This document shows positions 13,016 to 24,156 of a DNA stretch of 64,000 nucleotides, piece after piece. The stretch is from Otatea glauca (taxonomy: Eukaryota; Streptophyta; Magnoliopsida; Poales; Poaceae): positions 16,826,723-16,890,722 of the forward strand of contig CM070728.1 in assembly GCA_036346275.1 (NCBI GenBank), in the 5' to 3' direction. Positions within the stretch are counted from its first letter, which is position 1, and each line of letters begins with the position of its first letter. Below the pieces are notes generated by a model, which searched no databases, was not told the DNA's origin, and worked only from the letters and a program-made list of their open reading frames with translations. The position numbers were made by a program, and so were the translations under genes.

Positions 13016-14164
13016 AAACATTTACTGTTGTAGCTCCTTAATTTTTTAAAAAAAATTAGCCTCCGTCTGAATTTTTTTGTAGAATTGGCCTCCAGACTAG
13101 TGAAAACTGCGCTTGGGAAGCGCGGCTCACCTTATGCAACGGACTGGAGGCGCTGCATTGCCCTAGTCTGACACGTGGCATTGCAAAAAAAAGGAGAGAA
13201 AATGCATGCAGCGGACTGGAAGCGCTGCATGCTACAATATTTTTTTTTGCTATGCGGAGGCTGGTTATGGAAAAAATACATTTTAATTTTATTAGGTTTA
13301 AAATTCATTATAATAGAAAAAATTGCATGGCGGTTAGTTATGAAAAAATCACACGTCGTACCATAAATATTTTGAGGACCCATATTCTACGGAGGGGTAT
13401 AATATAACACAATATATTTGAGGAGGCTAGTTCTGGAAAAAATACATTATAATTTTATTAGCTTTTATAAATGTATTATAATAGAAAAAAATCGCACAAC
13501 GGTAGTCCTGAAAAAATTATTCTGCAGGTAGTTTTAAAAAAAATCGCACGGCAGCTAGTTCTGAAAATCGCATGTCTTATCACAAGTATTTTGAGGACTC
13601 TATTCTGCGGGCCCAATTAACGTCAATAATTCTTCAGGCCTTCAATAATATTTTTTTGTGGGCAATAATAAAACTAATAAAAAATATTGCCTACAAAAAA
13701 ATATTATTAACAGTCCGCAGAATTATTGACAGTAATTTGATCTACATAATTATTAACGGTGATTGGGTCCGTAAAATATAAGCCCTCAAAATATTTGTGG
13801 TAGGATCTGCGATTTTCAGAACTAGACGGTGTACAATTTTTTTCAAAACTAATCGTTGTGCAATTTTTTTTTATAATGCATTTATAAAACCTAATAAACT
13901 AAAAATGTATTTTTTTCGTAACTAGCCTCTGCACAGTAAAAAGAAATGAAAAATGATGTAACATGCAGCGCTTCCAGTCCGCTGCATGCATTTTCTCTTC
14001 TTTTTTTTGCAATACCACGTGTCGGACTAGGGGCATTGCAGTGCCCCATTCTGCTGCATAAGATGAGCCGTGCCTTCTGGGTGTGGTTTTCGCGGGTCCG
14101 ATGGCCAATTCTGCAAAAAAAAATCTGATGGGAGCTAATTTAAAATTTGTTTTAAAAATTTCTC
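13016..14164. mobile_element. Foldback MULE-type MITE with long inverted arms
   Basis: Two arms of more than 200 bp mirror each other (about 13040-13250 and 13940-14160). They share GCATGCAGCGGACTGGAAGC and GACACGTGG(C/T)ATTGCAAAA. Inner segments (AATAGAAAAAATTGCA, TTTTGAGGAC) are also inverted, so nearly the whole 1.15 kb can fold on itself. The 8-bp sequence TTGCAAGG flanks it at 13008-13015 and 14165-14172, fitting the 8-9 bp duplications of Mutator-like elements. There is no coding capacity. Confidence 0.7.
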
Positions 14165-14172
14165 TTGCAAGG

Positions 14173-16111
14173 TTCCCTGTAAAGTTGACTTGCAAGTTGT
14201 GGAGCCTTGCAGCTCGTGCCTTGCGCGCATCAATGTAGACAATCTCTAACTTATCATAATAATATTCCAATGTTTAATTATGTGACATTACATGGGTTCT
14301 GCTTTGTTGTCTCTTAAGTTATCACACCCGTCCGATGCTTGATCCTGTATAACATTAAGTATGTTGTGTTCTGGACAAATCGATTGTATGTAAGTTATCA
14401 GACATATTTTGTCTACTTCTGCTTATGAATTCAAAGATAGCTCTCTTGTTCTGAATCCTTGTGCTTTGTCATGTTGGTGTTGCTCAATGAGCTAATTAAA
14501 TGCTTGCCATATTATGATTCAGTACAAGCTTCCTACAAGGCACACACACGACACAGTTTTAACTAGAATAATGATTCACCAGGAAGATCAATGGAAGTTC
14601 GGAAAGCAGATTTGCAGAAGCATGGTGCAATCTTGGAGCTCTCTGCCGGTTTCAGGGACAACATCAACCTAAGCCTTCACACACTGCTCTACACTCAACA
14701 GGAGAAATCAGCACCCTCGGCAACAATCACCTTGTTCTGGCATTGACTAACATTCACTTTGGCGGACTAATGCATGTGATTGTGGAATACTCTCAGAACA
14801 TAGGCCTTAGGCTAATGAGTTATGGAACGGGCAACCTCAGCTATTTCAGGACCAGCAAATCAAACTTTTGAAAGGGATTGTGTATGCAACAAAAGTGGGA
14901 GCATTTCTTCCCATTTCTGTTCATCTTTTAGTGTGATTTTTGTCAGCGTAAGTGCTTACTGAATCATGTGCATGCAGCATGCAGTCCGCATGATGTCCTG
15001 GCTTTCTGGAGAAGAAAAGAAATGCATATGACGCAAACTTTCAGGGTGGTACTAAATTTCTGCAGTGGTCTGCAAAGCTGGCCATACGCCCATACCGGCC
15101 CATTAAAGAAAAGAAATTGGAATACGTGGGGCTTTCTTTTTTTTCCTGTTATGATGCTTACTTTCTTTTCGGCCTTGCCTTTAGCCTTTTACCCTCACAC
15201 CTTACAACGCTACATGCGTATATGCGGAGTACAAATGTATATATACAGTACTAGGCGCAGGTTTGCGTTTTTAGAGCACTATATACTGCAAGACAGTACT
15301 GGCTAGCCTGTCTACAAAAGTACACTGGACTACGTCTCAAAATTCACAGTGGTTGTACTACTAGCTAGTACTACCAAATGGCCCTTTGGTGTCTAGACAG
15401 GTCTAACTATGACCTGAGAAACGACTTGTTCAACTCCAACAACGATGAAACTCAACTGGATTAACGGTGGTTCGCTGGCGAGCCCACCACTGAGCGTTAT
15501 AGCATGCTGATACACAGCCAGCAGGTCCCATCCGAAACCTAGCCAGTCTTAAAACCTTCTCCTAACAATAAGCAGCCGCAGCATGTTCGGCTGTTCGTAG
15601 TATAACGCACCTCAATTTGCCAGACGACCAGTGAGCTGAGCCGTCCAAATCACATCATCCGACAATCCCTGTGCCGACTGCCGATCGATCGAGAGCGACC
15701 ATGAAAAAGCGGAGATCGAGAGTTCGAGACTCGCTCACACAGCGGCACTACTGCCACTGCATGATTAATCCCACGCTTCTGCGGCCGCGTGGTACTACAG
15801 TTGGGTGGCTTAATTATCATCGTTGGCAACTGCCGGTCTCGTGAAAGGGTTTATGCGGACTGGCCGGCCGGGGCGGGGACCCGACGGCCATGTGCACGGC
15901 TCCTTTGCAACAGGGCCGGCCGTCGTAACGCCGCACCTAACGCCCATGCCACGTACGAACCCGACCCGGCTGCTCTTATCCTAAGCCACCCACCGTGCCG
16001 TGCATGGCCCATGTGATCGACGCGCGTAATTAGCGCATTACCTGCACTCCCAACACTGGATTAGGAACAAACTAGTAATTAAACTGTGTCAAGAGCTAGA
16101 AATGTGAGGAC
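14173..16111. other. Intergenic, no gene recognised
   Basis: No frame with a recognisable domain was found. About 15560-16020 is GC rich and precedes a reverse solo LTR. The frames at 14968-15306 and 15789-16016 show no family signature. Confidence 0.4.
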
Positions 16112-16363
16112 TGTTGCAAAACAATGAAGCCTCCAGTAGATCAAACACAATGCACCAAACAAACAGGAAGAACAATTACAGGGAACACAAACGATATAGG
16201 GAGGCAAAGCTTTCTACTTTCTGTTAGATTGATTGTCTTGTACGTGGTGGATGCCATATTTATAGGTCAAGACACTAAGAGATAGATTTGAATTCGCCCA
16301 TATAGAGATAAAGACCAATCATATTTGGATAATTAGGACTTAGAGTCCAACTATATCTCAATA
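16112..16363 (-). mobile_element. Solo copia LTR, related to 10279-10518
   Basis: On the minus strand this 252-bp segment starts TATTGAGATATAG and ends TTTTGCAACA. It matches the 240-bp LTR at 10279-10518 along its length, including TATCTCTATATGGGCGAA, the AAATATGG block and CAATCTAA. No internal copia sequence adjoins it, so it is a solo LTR or truncated remnant. No clear 5-bp duplication is left. Confidence 0.7.
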
Positions 16364-16495
16364 AGAGTAGTTCTTGTGAAATTTTGTGTTATCTATCTCT
16401 GGGCTGTTCGGCTGGCCCATTAGGGCTGAGGATATGCAGGGGGCAGGAGAGGTGAGGATTCCTGACTTGGCTGGTGCGGCCTCAGGTACCTAGCG

Positions 16496-17907
16496 CAGGA
16501 TTCAAATTTCGTTTTGGATAAAATTTCGCTAATGACCGAAATCCGAAATTTTGGAGAAATCTCGTTATTTCAGACAAAATCTAGACAAAATTCAAATCCG
16601 GAATTTTTGAACCAAATTTTGGGCGAAATTGCCGAAATTTTGACAAATTTCAACTGAACAAAAAATGGTTCAAACGATGTAGAAATTTTTTAATTTTTTT
16701 TGTGGAGGTTCCTGACACATCAGTTATATTCCCATACAAATTTTAGATTATTATAAATTATGAGGAATTTTTAAAAATTCAAACATTGCTATTGTCCTAA
16801 TAAAACGCTGACCGGCAAGTTTGAACCGAATGAAAAATGGTTCAAACCAAGTTAGAAAATTTTAAAAAAATTGTGCATGGTTATGACGCATCACTAATGT
16901 TCTCATAAATTTTTCAGATGATGATCAAGCTTCATGAAGTTTTAAAAATTCGAACAATGCTACTGTCCTGTTAAAAGGCTTATTGTCAAACTTGAACAAA
17001 ATGAAAAATGGTTCAAAACACGTTAGAATTTTTTGAAAATTTCTTTGTATAGTACTGATATAAAATTTTTAGATGACTATAATGCATAATAATTTTAAAA
17101 AATTATGACAGTGTTACGTCGTGATAAAAGCCTAATGATTAATACATAGATTTGCTTTAGCAATAAAAAAAGGTTTAAATTTTTTGAAAATTTTACAGAA
17201 GGGTGATAAGAAAATGCTTAAGATCTCATAAATTTTTTGAATCATGATCACACTCCAGTGAATTTATAAAATTCTTACAACGCACAATACCATTTATGTT
17301 CTTTCTCTTTTTGAGTTTTGAAATATAATATAAGAAATAAAGTTCAATGCTTACATATATTTGATTGACCAAACAAAAAATTTGATTTTTTTTAAAATTT
17401 TATAGAACGGTACTGAGGAAATTCTTAATCTCTCATAAAAAATTTAGATCGTGATCACACTCGAGAAAATTTATAAAATTCTGACAAGGTTACTGTCCCA
17501 ATTATGTTCATTCAGTTTTTTATTTTTAAAGATAACAAATAAAGTTCAATTATTTTCAAAAGTTTTCTGTATGATAATAAACTACTAAAGATAGTACCAT
17601 AAATTTCTTAGATCAGTATCAAGCTTGTACAATTTTATAAAAAAATCTGACAGTGTTTCTGTCAAAATTTTAAAATATCTCAAAAATTCAGTTTTTCAAC
17701 AAATTTTCATAGAAGATGACTTTCTTAAGGATTATTGGACCAAATCCGGCCCTAAAAGTTTGAAAACCAGCCAAAAATCATGAAATTTCGGTTTATTGTA
17801 GTAATTTCAAAAAAAAATTATCCGGCCGGTAGTTTGGATTTCGTGGTGACCCGAAATCCGAAATTTCGGCGAAAATTCGCCTAATTTCGGCGAGATTTGT
17901 ATCCCTG
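16496..17907. mobile_element. hAT-like non-autonomous element with internal repeats
   Basis: The ends are CAGGATTCAAATTTCG and, reverse-complemented, CAGGGATACAAATCTCG. Both continue into sequence dense in AAATTTCGG/CCGAAATTT. The flanks ACCTAGCG (16488-16495) and ATCTAGGG (17908-17915) agree at 6 of 8 positions, fitting an old hAT target duplication. Inside, a degenerate unit of roughly 170-180 bp repeats in tandem, marked by AAAAATGGTTCAAA near 16665, 16834 and 17007 and weaker later copies. There is no coding region. Confidence 0.6.
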
Positions 17908-17915
17908 ATCTAGGG

Positions 17916-19553
17916 CTTGTGCACGCGATCTTCGTCGGCTGGTGAGGGGGCTAGGTCAGAGGGATGGCTGCGGCTTGAGCTCTCCTTCCCTATTTCAAGG
18001 CTCCTGATCTTCCTCACCAAATACAAGTCACATCAAAATTTTCATTTGCTCTTCATTTTTATTTTTCCTCCTGTTGCCTGATCTTGGGCTTAGCCGGTGA
18101 GCTTTGTGTTAGGGCTATTGATCTGGAGCCTTTGTCGGTGTGCTCTTGCGCTGGGTCACTTGATCCGGAGCTTTGCACCGAAAGGCTTGTCTTGATTCTG
18201 TGAACCGAGTAGCTTGCTTTAGTCCTTGCTTGCTGTCCCATAGGCTTGATCTGTGACTGTGACTGCAGTGCAGGGGAGCGGTTCTTGCACCAAGCACTTG
18301 GGAGGAAATTTATTTGGGGCTTGTGCTGCTAATTTTGGAGGCTCACCTCTGCACTTGGTGTGTCACTAGTGTGAAGAGGGTATTGTTTCTCTGTTATCCA
18401 GGCAATCCTGACCATGGCACATATGGCGGCAATTGGATTTCCGGGACAACTGCTATTCATCGTGCCTTGCTTAGTCATCAGAACAAGCTTTAAGTGCTTG
18501 TTCCTCTGTGAGTATTCTTTGAATCACTCTCTGTTTGCTGCCAATTGAATGCTCGATGATGTAATTGGGTCTCTAGAAGTTGAATTAAACAATTTCAGTA
18601 GTAAGCTTGGCCTTGAACTAGGTGGTTACCTTATGTTAATGCTAGAAAGTATTAATTTGTTAATTCATTGGTTATGAGGTTGATGTTCATATGATTATCA
18701 CTGAATATCTTGACTAGTTTGGGCTTGTAGGTCTGATCTTTAGCCTCTGTTTCTGTTCGGCTTGTTCTGTCATATAGATATACTCATATTTTGTATTAGC
18801 CAAATAGTACTTTTCAGAACTTGTTTCAGTTGAACAGTGAAGAATTTGTTCTTTAATGCTTTATGGTGGTGCATTTAGGAAGGTAAGAGTTCAAGGTCTT
18901 ATTTGTTTAGATAATTGTCTAATTCAATTTGTGATTAATTGATCCTGGTGTAGTGGAGGTAAGAGATTAATCTCTAGCAGCCCTACCCCTTATAGCGAGG
19001 AGGCTGAAGGACTAACCTTTAGCAGCCCGATGCCTGAGCGCACTCCGTCATTCAATTATTCATTAATCTGTTAATTTATATGATTCATTGTTAAGTCGAC
19101 ATAATAGCTATGAATTACTTTATCCTTTTGGTTATGTCGGTTTTGCGAGCTTTGAATTATGTATTTATCATAGATTATTTGTTGGGATTAGTTTGAAATA
19201 TTTGCTTTTAATATTGCATTCTTTACAACAGTAGTACGTGGTGATCGATTGTTTGCTTTTGAAAAGTTTGAGCTGTCGGAAAAGGACCAACCAGGGGCGA
19301 ATCCACTGAGGGCTTCGACAGGCTCATCCTCATCCTTCACGTCACCGCCAATACCCCTTTCTTGTCGCTGGCCTTTCATGGCCTCTGGCAGAGCTTCTCT
19401 GTGTCTCTACGACTGATTGCGCAAGAAGAAGAACCATAGGGATTGATGGAAAAGAAGAAGGTGGATCGAATCCCACAAGGCCTAACATCGCTCTAACATC
19501 CATACTCCACAATCCACATATACAATCCACCCACCTCACCCACATTTCTGTTT
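17916..19553. other. Intergenic, no gene recognised
   Basis: There is no domain-bearing frame. Two imperfect AGCAGCCC-type segments at about 18975-19035 repeat each other (the AATCTCTAGCAGCCC and ACCTTTAGCAGCCC blocks). Nothing else could be assigned. Confidence 0.4.
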
Positions 19554-19561
19554 CCCCAATC

Positions 19562-19905
19562 TAGGGCTATAAATGAGTTGAGCTTGAGCCAGCCTAGCTC
19601 TTCAGGCTTGAGCTCGGTAAAGCTTGAGCCGAGCTCGAGTTGGGGTCCGAGTCTCGACCCAGGCTCGAGCTCGGCTCGGTCTAAGCTCGAGTAGGCTCGA
19701 GTAAACTCGGTAACAAGCTCGAGTAAACTCGGCTTAAGGAAGCTTAGTCCAAGCTCGAGTAGGCTCGCGATCTATTCGAGCTTAGCTCGGTTAAGATTTC
19801 GAACTTGAGATCGAGCTCGAGTTCGACTCATTCGGAGTTCGAATCGAGCCTCTCGCGAGCCGAGCTCGAGTAGCTCGCGAGTCTCAAGTTTTTTTTACAG
19901 CCCTA
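19562..19905. mobile_element. hAT-type MITE rich in GAGCTCGAG
   Basis: The ends are TAGGGCTATAA and, reverse-complemented, TAGGGCTGTAA. A perfect 8-bp duplication CCCCAATC flanks it (19554-19561 and 19906-19913), which defines a 344-bp insertion. The interior is packed with GCTCGAGT and GAGCTCGG motifs in both orientations. A related copy lies at 33653-33930. Confidence 0.85.
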
Positions 19906-20362
19906 CCCCAATCCACCCGACGAGACCATGAGAGTGCACCTAGAAGAAGAAACCCTAGCGGGCTGTGGTGGCGGTGGCCAACGGCGTAGCACGACGAGGA
20001 GAAGACAGAGGTCTGAGCTCGCGAACGGTGGAGACACTGGGTAGGGGAGGCATTGACGCCAAGCCGTCCTAGGGCTGCGGGCACGAGGACACTGAGGAAT
20101 GGAGGAAGCTTAGGATGGAGAGTATGTGGCCCGTGGCAGTCGGTGCTCGGCTGCAAGGTGATGGGCTGGGTGTGAGGAGGTGGGTGCTGGATCTAGAATC
20201 GGAGGAGCCGAGCTGCCGAGGAGAGGGAGATGAGGGGAGGGACTGAGGGGATCAAGGGAGTGAGTGACAAAGTAAGATCAGGAGTGACCGAGTGAATAAT
20301 ATAATATATATCTTATGCCAGGAAGATTTGCCGAGCATAGAGGCTACAAGGTACATTTTTTG

Positions 20363-20755
20363 CGAAAAAGTCCTTCGGAAATTTTGAAATCGCAAATAGG
20401 TCCTTCCACTGTTATTTTGCAAAAAGGACCCCGTGAATTCCGAAATCGCTAACCGGTCCTTCTACCATTTATTTTGTAAAAAGGACCCCGTAGTTTTGCG
20501 AAATCCGGTTCTTTCGACCGGGAAGATTCAAAAATCGAGAACAGGTCCTTCCATCGGTTATTTTGCAAAAAAAACCCGTAGTTTCGCAAATTCGACACGG
20601 GTGTCGGTTCTTTCGACTCGAAAGATTTGAAATTACGTTTAGATCCGGTTATTTTATTAAAAAAAAAAGAGAAAGCTCTTTCACAAATTCAACACGGACA
20701 CCGATTCAGATTAGATTTTTTCGCGCGGCGCGGCATCGCGCGCAGCTATACCTAG
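20363..20755 (+). mobile_element. Candidate Helitron 3' end with degenerate repeats
   Basis: The segment ends with a CG-rich hairpin (CGCGCG arms, 20722-20743), then about 9 nt, then CTAG followed by T (20752-20756). This is the 3' signature of Helitrons: hairpin, CTRR, insertion before T. Upstream, a unit with GGTCCTTC, TTATTTTGC and AAAAAGGACCCCGTAG repeats four to five times in degenerate form from 20363. The 5' TC end was not located, so the length is open. Confidence 0.45.
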
Positions 20756-20756
20756 T

Positions 20757-22066
20757 ATTGTGAAGTGGCGACTGCGGCCGGACCTGTAGACAGGCGAAGT
20801 AATGATGTCTCTGGGTTGGTTTAGTAGGTGGAATTTTGGGGATTTCATTATTTCGCAGTTGAGATTTGTCAAATTTGTTGCTCTTTCCTCAGGATTTTGT
20901 CATTAAGGCATGCCCTTATGTAGTAGCGTAAAATTTATCATCCCCAGATGCTATTTCCCGATGTGTGACTGTCGGAGATCATCGTCTGAGTCTTACTGGG
21001 TGGCAGAGAATCGGTGAGCTTACCGAGCTCTGGTTGCCAGATCCGACAAGCACCGATGCCGTTGAGACCGTCATCGGCTCGACTAGTAGTAAGCAAGAAG
21101 CCGTAAGGCAAATTCACTGATCACAATCCATTGTGTGATTAATTCTTCACTTGTTGTTCCCTTATGCTCTACTGTCGTAGCTAATAGGGGGGAGGACTGG
21201 AGGAGTGAGGACCGGACGAATGAAGCAGCGTGACAATGCGATGAAATGGGGAGGGGGAGTATCAGATATGGAGCCCGGGCAGCACGGTGATGCACCGCTA
21301 CAGACTGATTGGCGTATTCGATTGGCGATTTAGGTATATTTGGCGGCCGCCGGCCGATAGTAGTAGTATATATTCTACATAACTCTCCACTTCTTTTTGC
21401 ATATACTCAATAACTCAGAATCTCGTATACTCTTGTTCATGACTCAATGTTGTACAGTAATTTGGTTTTAATTTGTTTATAGATTTGTAATAGTGGAGAA
21501 ATAAACTTTGCATAGCATCGATGATGATAGAATCATAATACTTTGATCCTTTAAGCTTAACCTCCAGTTCCATCCCGGCTTCGCCTCTGGACCTACCAAC
21601 ACATGCATATTGTTTTGCAAATTCACCGGGACCGGCACAGTTCGGATCTTCTTGATTATGTGTGTTCTTTTTTTTCTTCTTTTTTGTTGTCTTTTATGAA
21701 CGTATCAACTGGAATTCTCTGTTTTTCTGCAGTTTCATGCGAGGTTCCGAGCGTTTTCAGTAGCACTAGCTTTGTGTTTGTGTATTTGAAGACGAGTGAT
21801 TTTATTTGCTCTAGGGAATTGTAGCATCCATCCGCTTGTGTTTGCAGATGGCCACACCAAGAAAACACCAACCATTTGAAGTGCATTTAAACACGCACGA
21901 ACGTACTCCACAGTAAACACACCGCCCGATCGAAAGATGCACACCAATGAACAGGCGGCGTTTCTGTTGTGAAGAAAAGCGCAACCGGCCAGTCCGTTCG
22001 GACGGCTGAAAAGCTTGGTTCTGTTTAGATGGTCGCTAACATTAGAACAGCACAGCAAGTGCACGG
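20757..22066. other. Intergenic, no gene recognised
   Basis: No recognisable gene or element end was found. Small frames on both strands here lack known motifs. Confidence 0.4.
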
Positions 22067-22076
22067 CACAAAAGAG

Positions 22077-22377
22077 GAAGTGATCATCTTTTTAACCCTA
22101 CTTACCTTTTTTTTTTTAAAAAAATATCCCTCCCTTGAGCTGAATTGTAAATTTAGCCTCCTCCTCACCGTAGAACATGCCTCCTGTGTTGCATAGCTGC
22201 GGCAGGCCGCCGCTCTCGAGCTACTGCGGCGTTGCTCTGACGCTCCCCAGACGTGGCAACTCTAGCTCGTGTGCTCTCTGAGCGCGACAGGCAGGAGTGG
22301 ACTAGATTTGCAATTTCGCTTGGGAGAGGACTAAATTTGCAAAAAAAAGTAAAGAATGTTAGAAAAGTGATGACCAC
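22077..22377. mobile_element. Mutator-type MITE (GAAGTGAT family)
   Basis: The left end GAAGTGATCATCTTTTT pairs with the right end, read inverted as GTGGTCATCACTTTT. Both are followed by TTGTAAATTTAG or TTGCAAATCTAG-like blocks. The 9-bp ACAAAAGAG lies on both sides (22068-22076 and 22378-22386). This size and duplication fit a non-autonomous Mutator-like element. The GC-rich core has no gene. Confidence 0.65.
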
Positions 22378-22737
22378 ACAAAAGAGAGAGAAGAGAGATG
22401 TCAGTATGTGTTCAAGCCTAACCGCGTTCAACTTCATCGAAGTGCGTTTTAGTATGACAACGTATTCCCACTCTTTAGAGGCCGTGAGCCTCTAAATTAA
22501 GTCATTAGAAAGTGTAAAAAACACATGCATGCGATACATAAGAATAGTGTACATATGTTGTGCGCGCATCCGCTTGTACTAAAAATACAGAGACAATAAC
22601 CCTGTAGCAACCTAGGGGCTGGGAAGTGGGAAACGGGAAGCTCTTTCACGTAGTGCCTTCGAGAAAGGTTGTGCGTCCTTGCTTCTATAGGTGCCCGATC
22701 GCACACTGACCTCTATATCAAATATCGATCGAAACTC

Positions 22738-23159
22738 GAAGTTTGTTCTATTTGGCCATCTTCCGCACTTTTTTCTACTTTTGATTTTTTTTAATAAAAT
22801 TATAAATTTAGCCTCTTTCTTCGTTATAGAAGTATTAACAGATGATACGTCATACATATCACTTATCGTACTTTCCTACCGTAGTAGATCGTCAGCACTA
22901 CAACTTCCCTTTCTATCGCGCTCAGGTACCATAGTAGGTACCTCTCGAACTCGGGTACCGTGGTATCATCGTCCCGCCGTACTAACCTAGGTCGGTACCA
23001 AGGTTCTACCATGGTTGCATGGGCTGCCAACTAAAGCTACTTTTACGGTCGAAGATTGACTATTTTTATAAATTTATTTGCACGAGGATCAGACTCGTAA
23101 AAAAATGTATTTATTCATGAGATTCGTAAAGAAAATATATGAGGGGCTAAAAAAGATTC
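22738..23159. mobile_element. Mutator-type MITE, same family, diverged
   Basis: It starts GAAGTTTGTTC. Its other end, inverted, starts GAATCTTTTTTAGCCCC. The flanks TCGAAACTC (22729-22737) and TGGAAACGC (23160-23168) agree at 7 of 9 positions. An ATAAATTTAGCC block near the left end matches the other family members. No coding content was found. Confidence 0.45.
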
Positions 23160-23169
23160 TGGAAACGCA

Positions 23170-23704
23170 CGCATTGTCTCGGTCCACTCAAGGTAGCATG
23201 TCCCTCTCCCCCGGCACATGCACCCATCCGCTTTGCTTGCTCTCTTCCGTGGACTCAGAGCAAAGCATAGTTGCATGCATGTAACGGATAACGAACCATA
23301 CCAAACTTTGCAGGTTTAATTAGCAGGATATTTTTGTGTTACTAAATCCTCTCGTGTCAGCCTAATCCATCGACGTCAGTGCAGTTTGCTTCTCTAAAAC
23401 CGAGTTTGTAATAAGTCGTGCTTACTTTGGTCGATCGCTTGCGGTTGCGGAGGACGACGGGTGTTGGCGTCTGAAGCAATGCAAGAGTCTCAAGCTACTC
23501 CACAGTCGTATGGTCCGTACGTAGCGGTGTGTGACTGAGACGTAGTATTCGGTTGGGTTTGATAGGCTTGCTCAGGTCCGGGGTGTGACGGCACAGCGCC
23601 TTTACGAGCGCATTGGTCAGGATCCTTTGCGTCCTGTCAGGCTTCACGCTACGTATAAACGTACACACGAGTACCTCGTATTTGCTTTAGTACTCATTGA
23701 CGCG
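23170..23704. other. Intergenic, no gene recognised
   Basis: Nothing could be assigned. It ends in a microsatellite. Confidence 0.4.
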
Positions 23705-23830
23705 CCTATATATATACACACACATGTACATGTATATATCTACATATATACATGTATATGTATACGTGTAGGTGTATATATCTACATATATACATGTGTA
23801 TGTATGTATGTGTATGTATATATATGGGAC
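23705..23830. repeat. TATA/CATGTA microsatellite
   Basis: Alternating purine-pyrimidine sequence made of TATATA, CACACA, TGTATG and CATGTA runs. Frames across it give tyrosine/isoleucine/valine-rich peptides and are not genes. Confidence 0.85.
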
Positions 23831-23838
23831 GACGAAAT

Positions 23839-24121
23839 AGGGCACCATCAGGCCTAAGCACCATGATTTTAAATGATGAATTCAAGCCAAATTCGGGTAT
23901 GTTTGTTGAAACTTTCAGTGTTAGGGTTTAAAACCATCTATAATAATTCAAATGTAACATATACTTTTAAAAAATATACTTGAATTTAAAGATGTAAACG
24001 AATTTAGATTACATGCTTTGCTGATTTATATATAAATTCAGCACATCCCTACAATCAAACTATTAAAAAAAAGGAAACTCTAGTTTGAATTTCAGTTGTG
24101 CCCAGGCACCATGGTATCCTA
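23839..24121. mobile_element. Possible small inverted-repeat element
   Basis: AGGGCACCATCAGGCC at the left and, inverted, AGGATACCATGGTGCC at the right form imperfect inverted ends, with TA at both borders. The interior is AT rich and non-coding. The match is weak. Confidence 0.3.
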
Positions 24122-24156
24122 GGTAATTGTACTATATATATATTTGTGTGTGTATA

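Noticed and set aside
23585..23857. 90-codon frame rich in Tyr, Ile and Val
   Set aside because: It is a reading of the TATA/CATGTA microsatellite.
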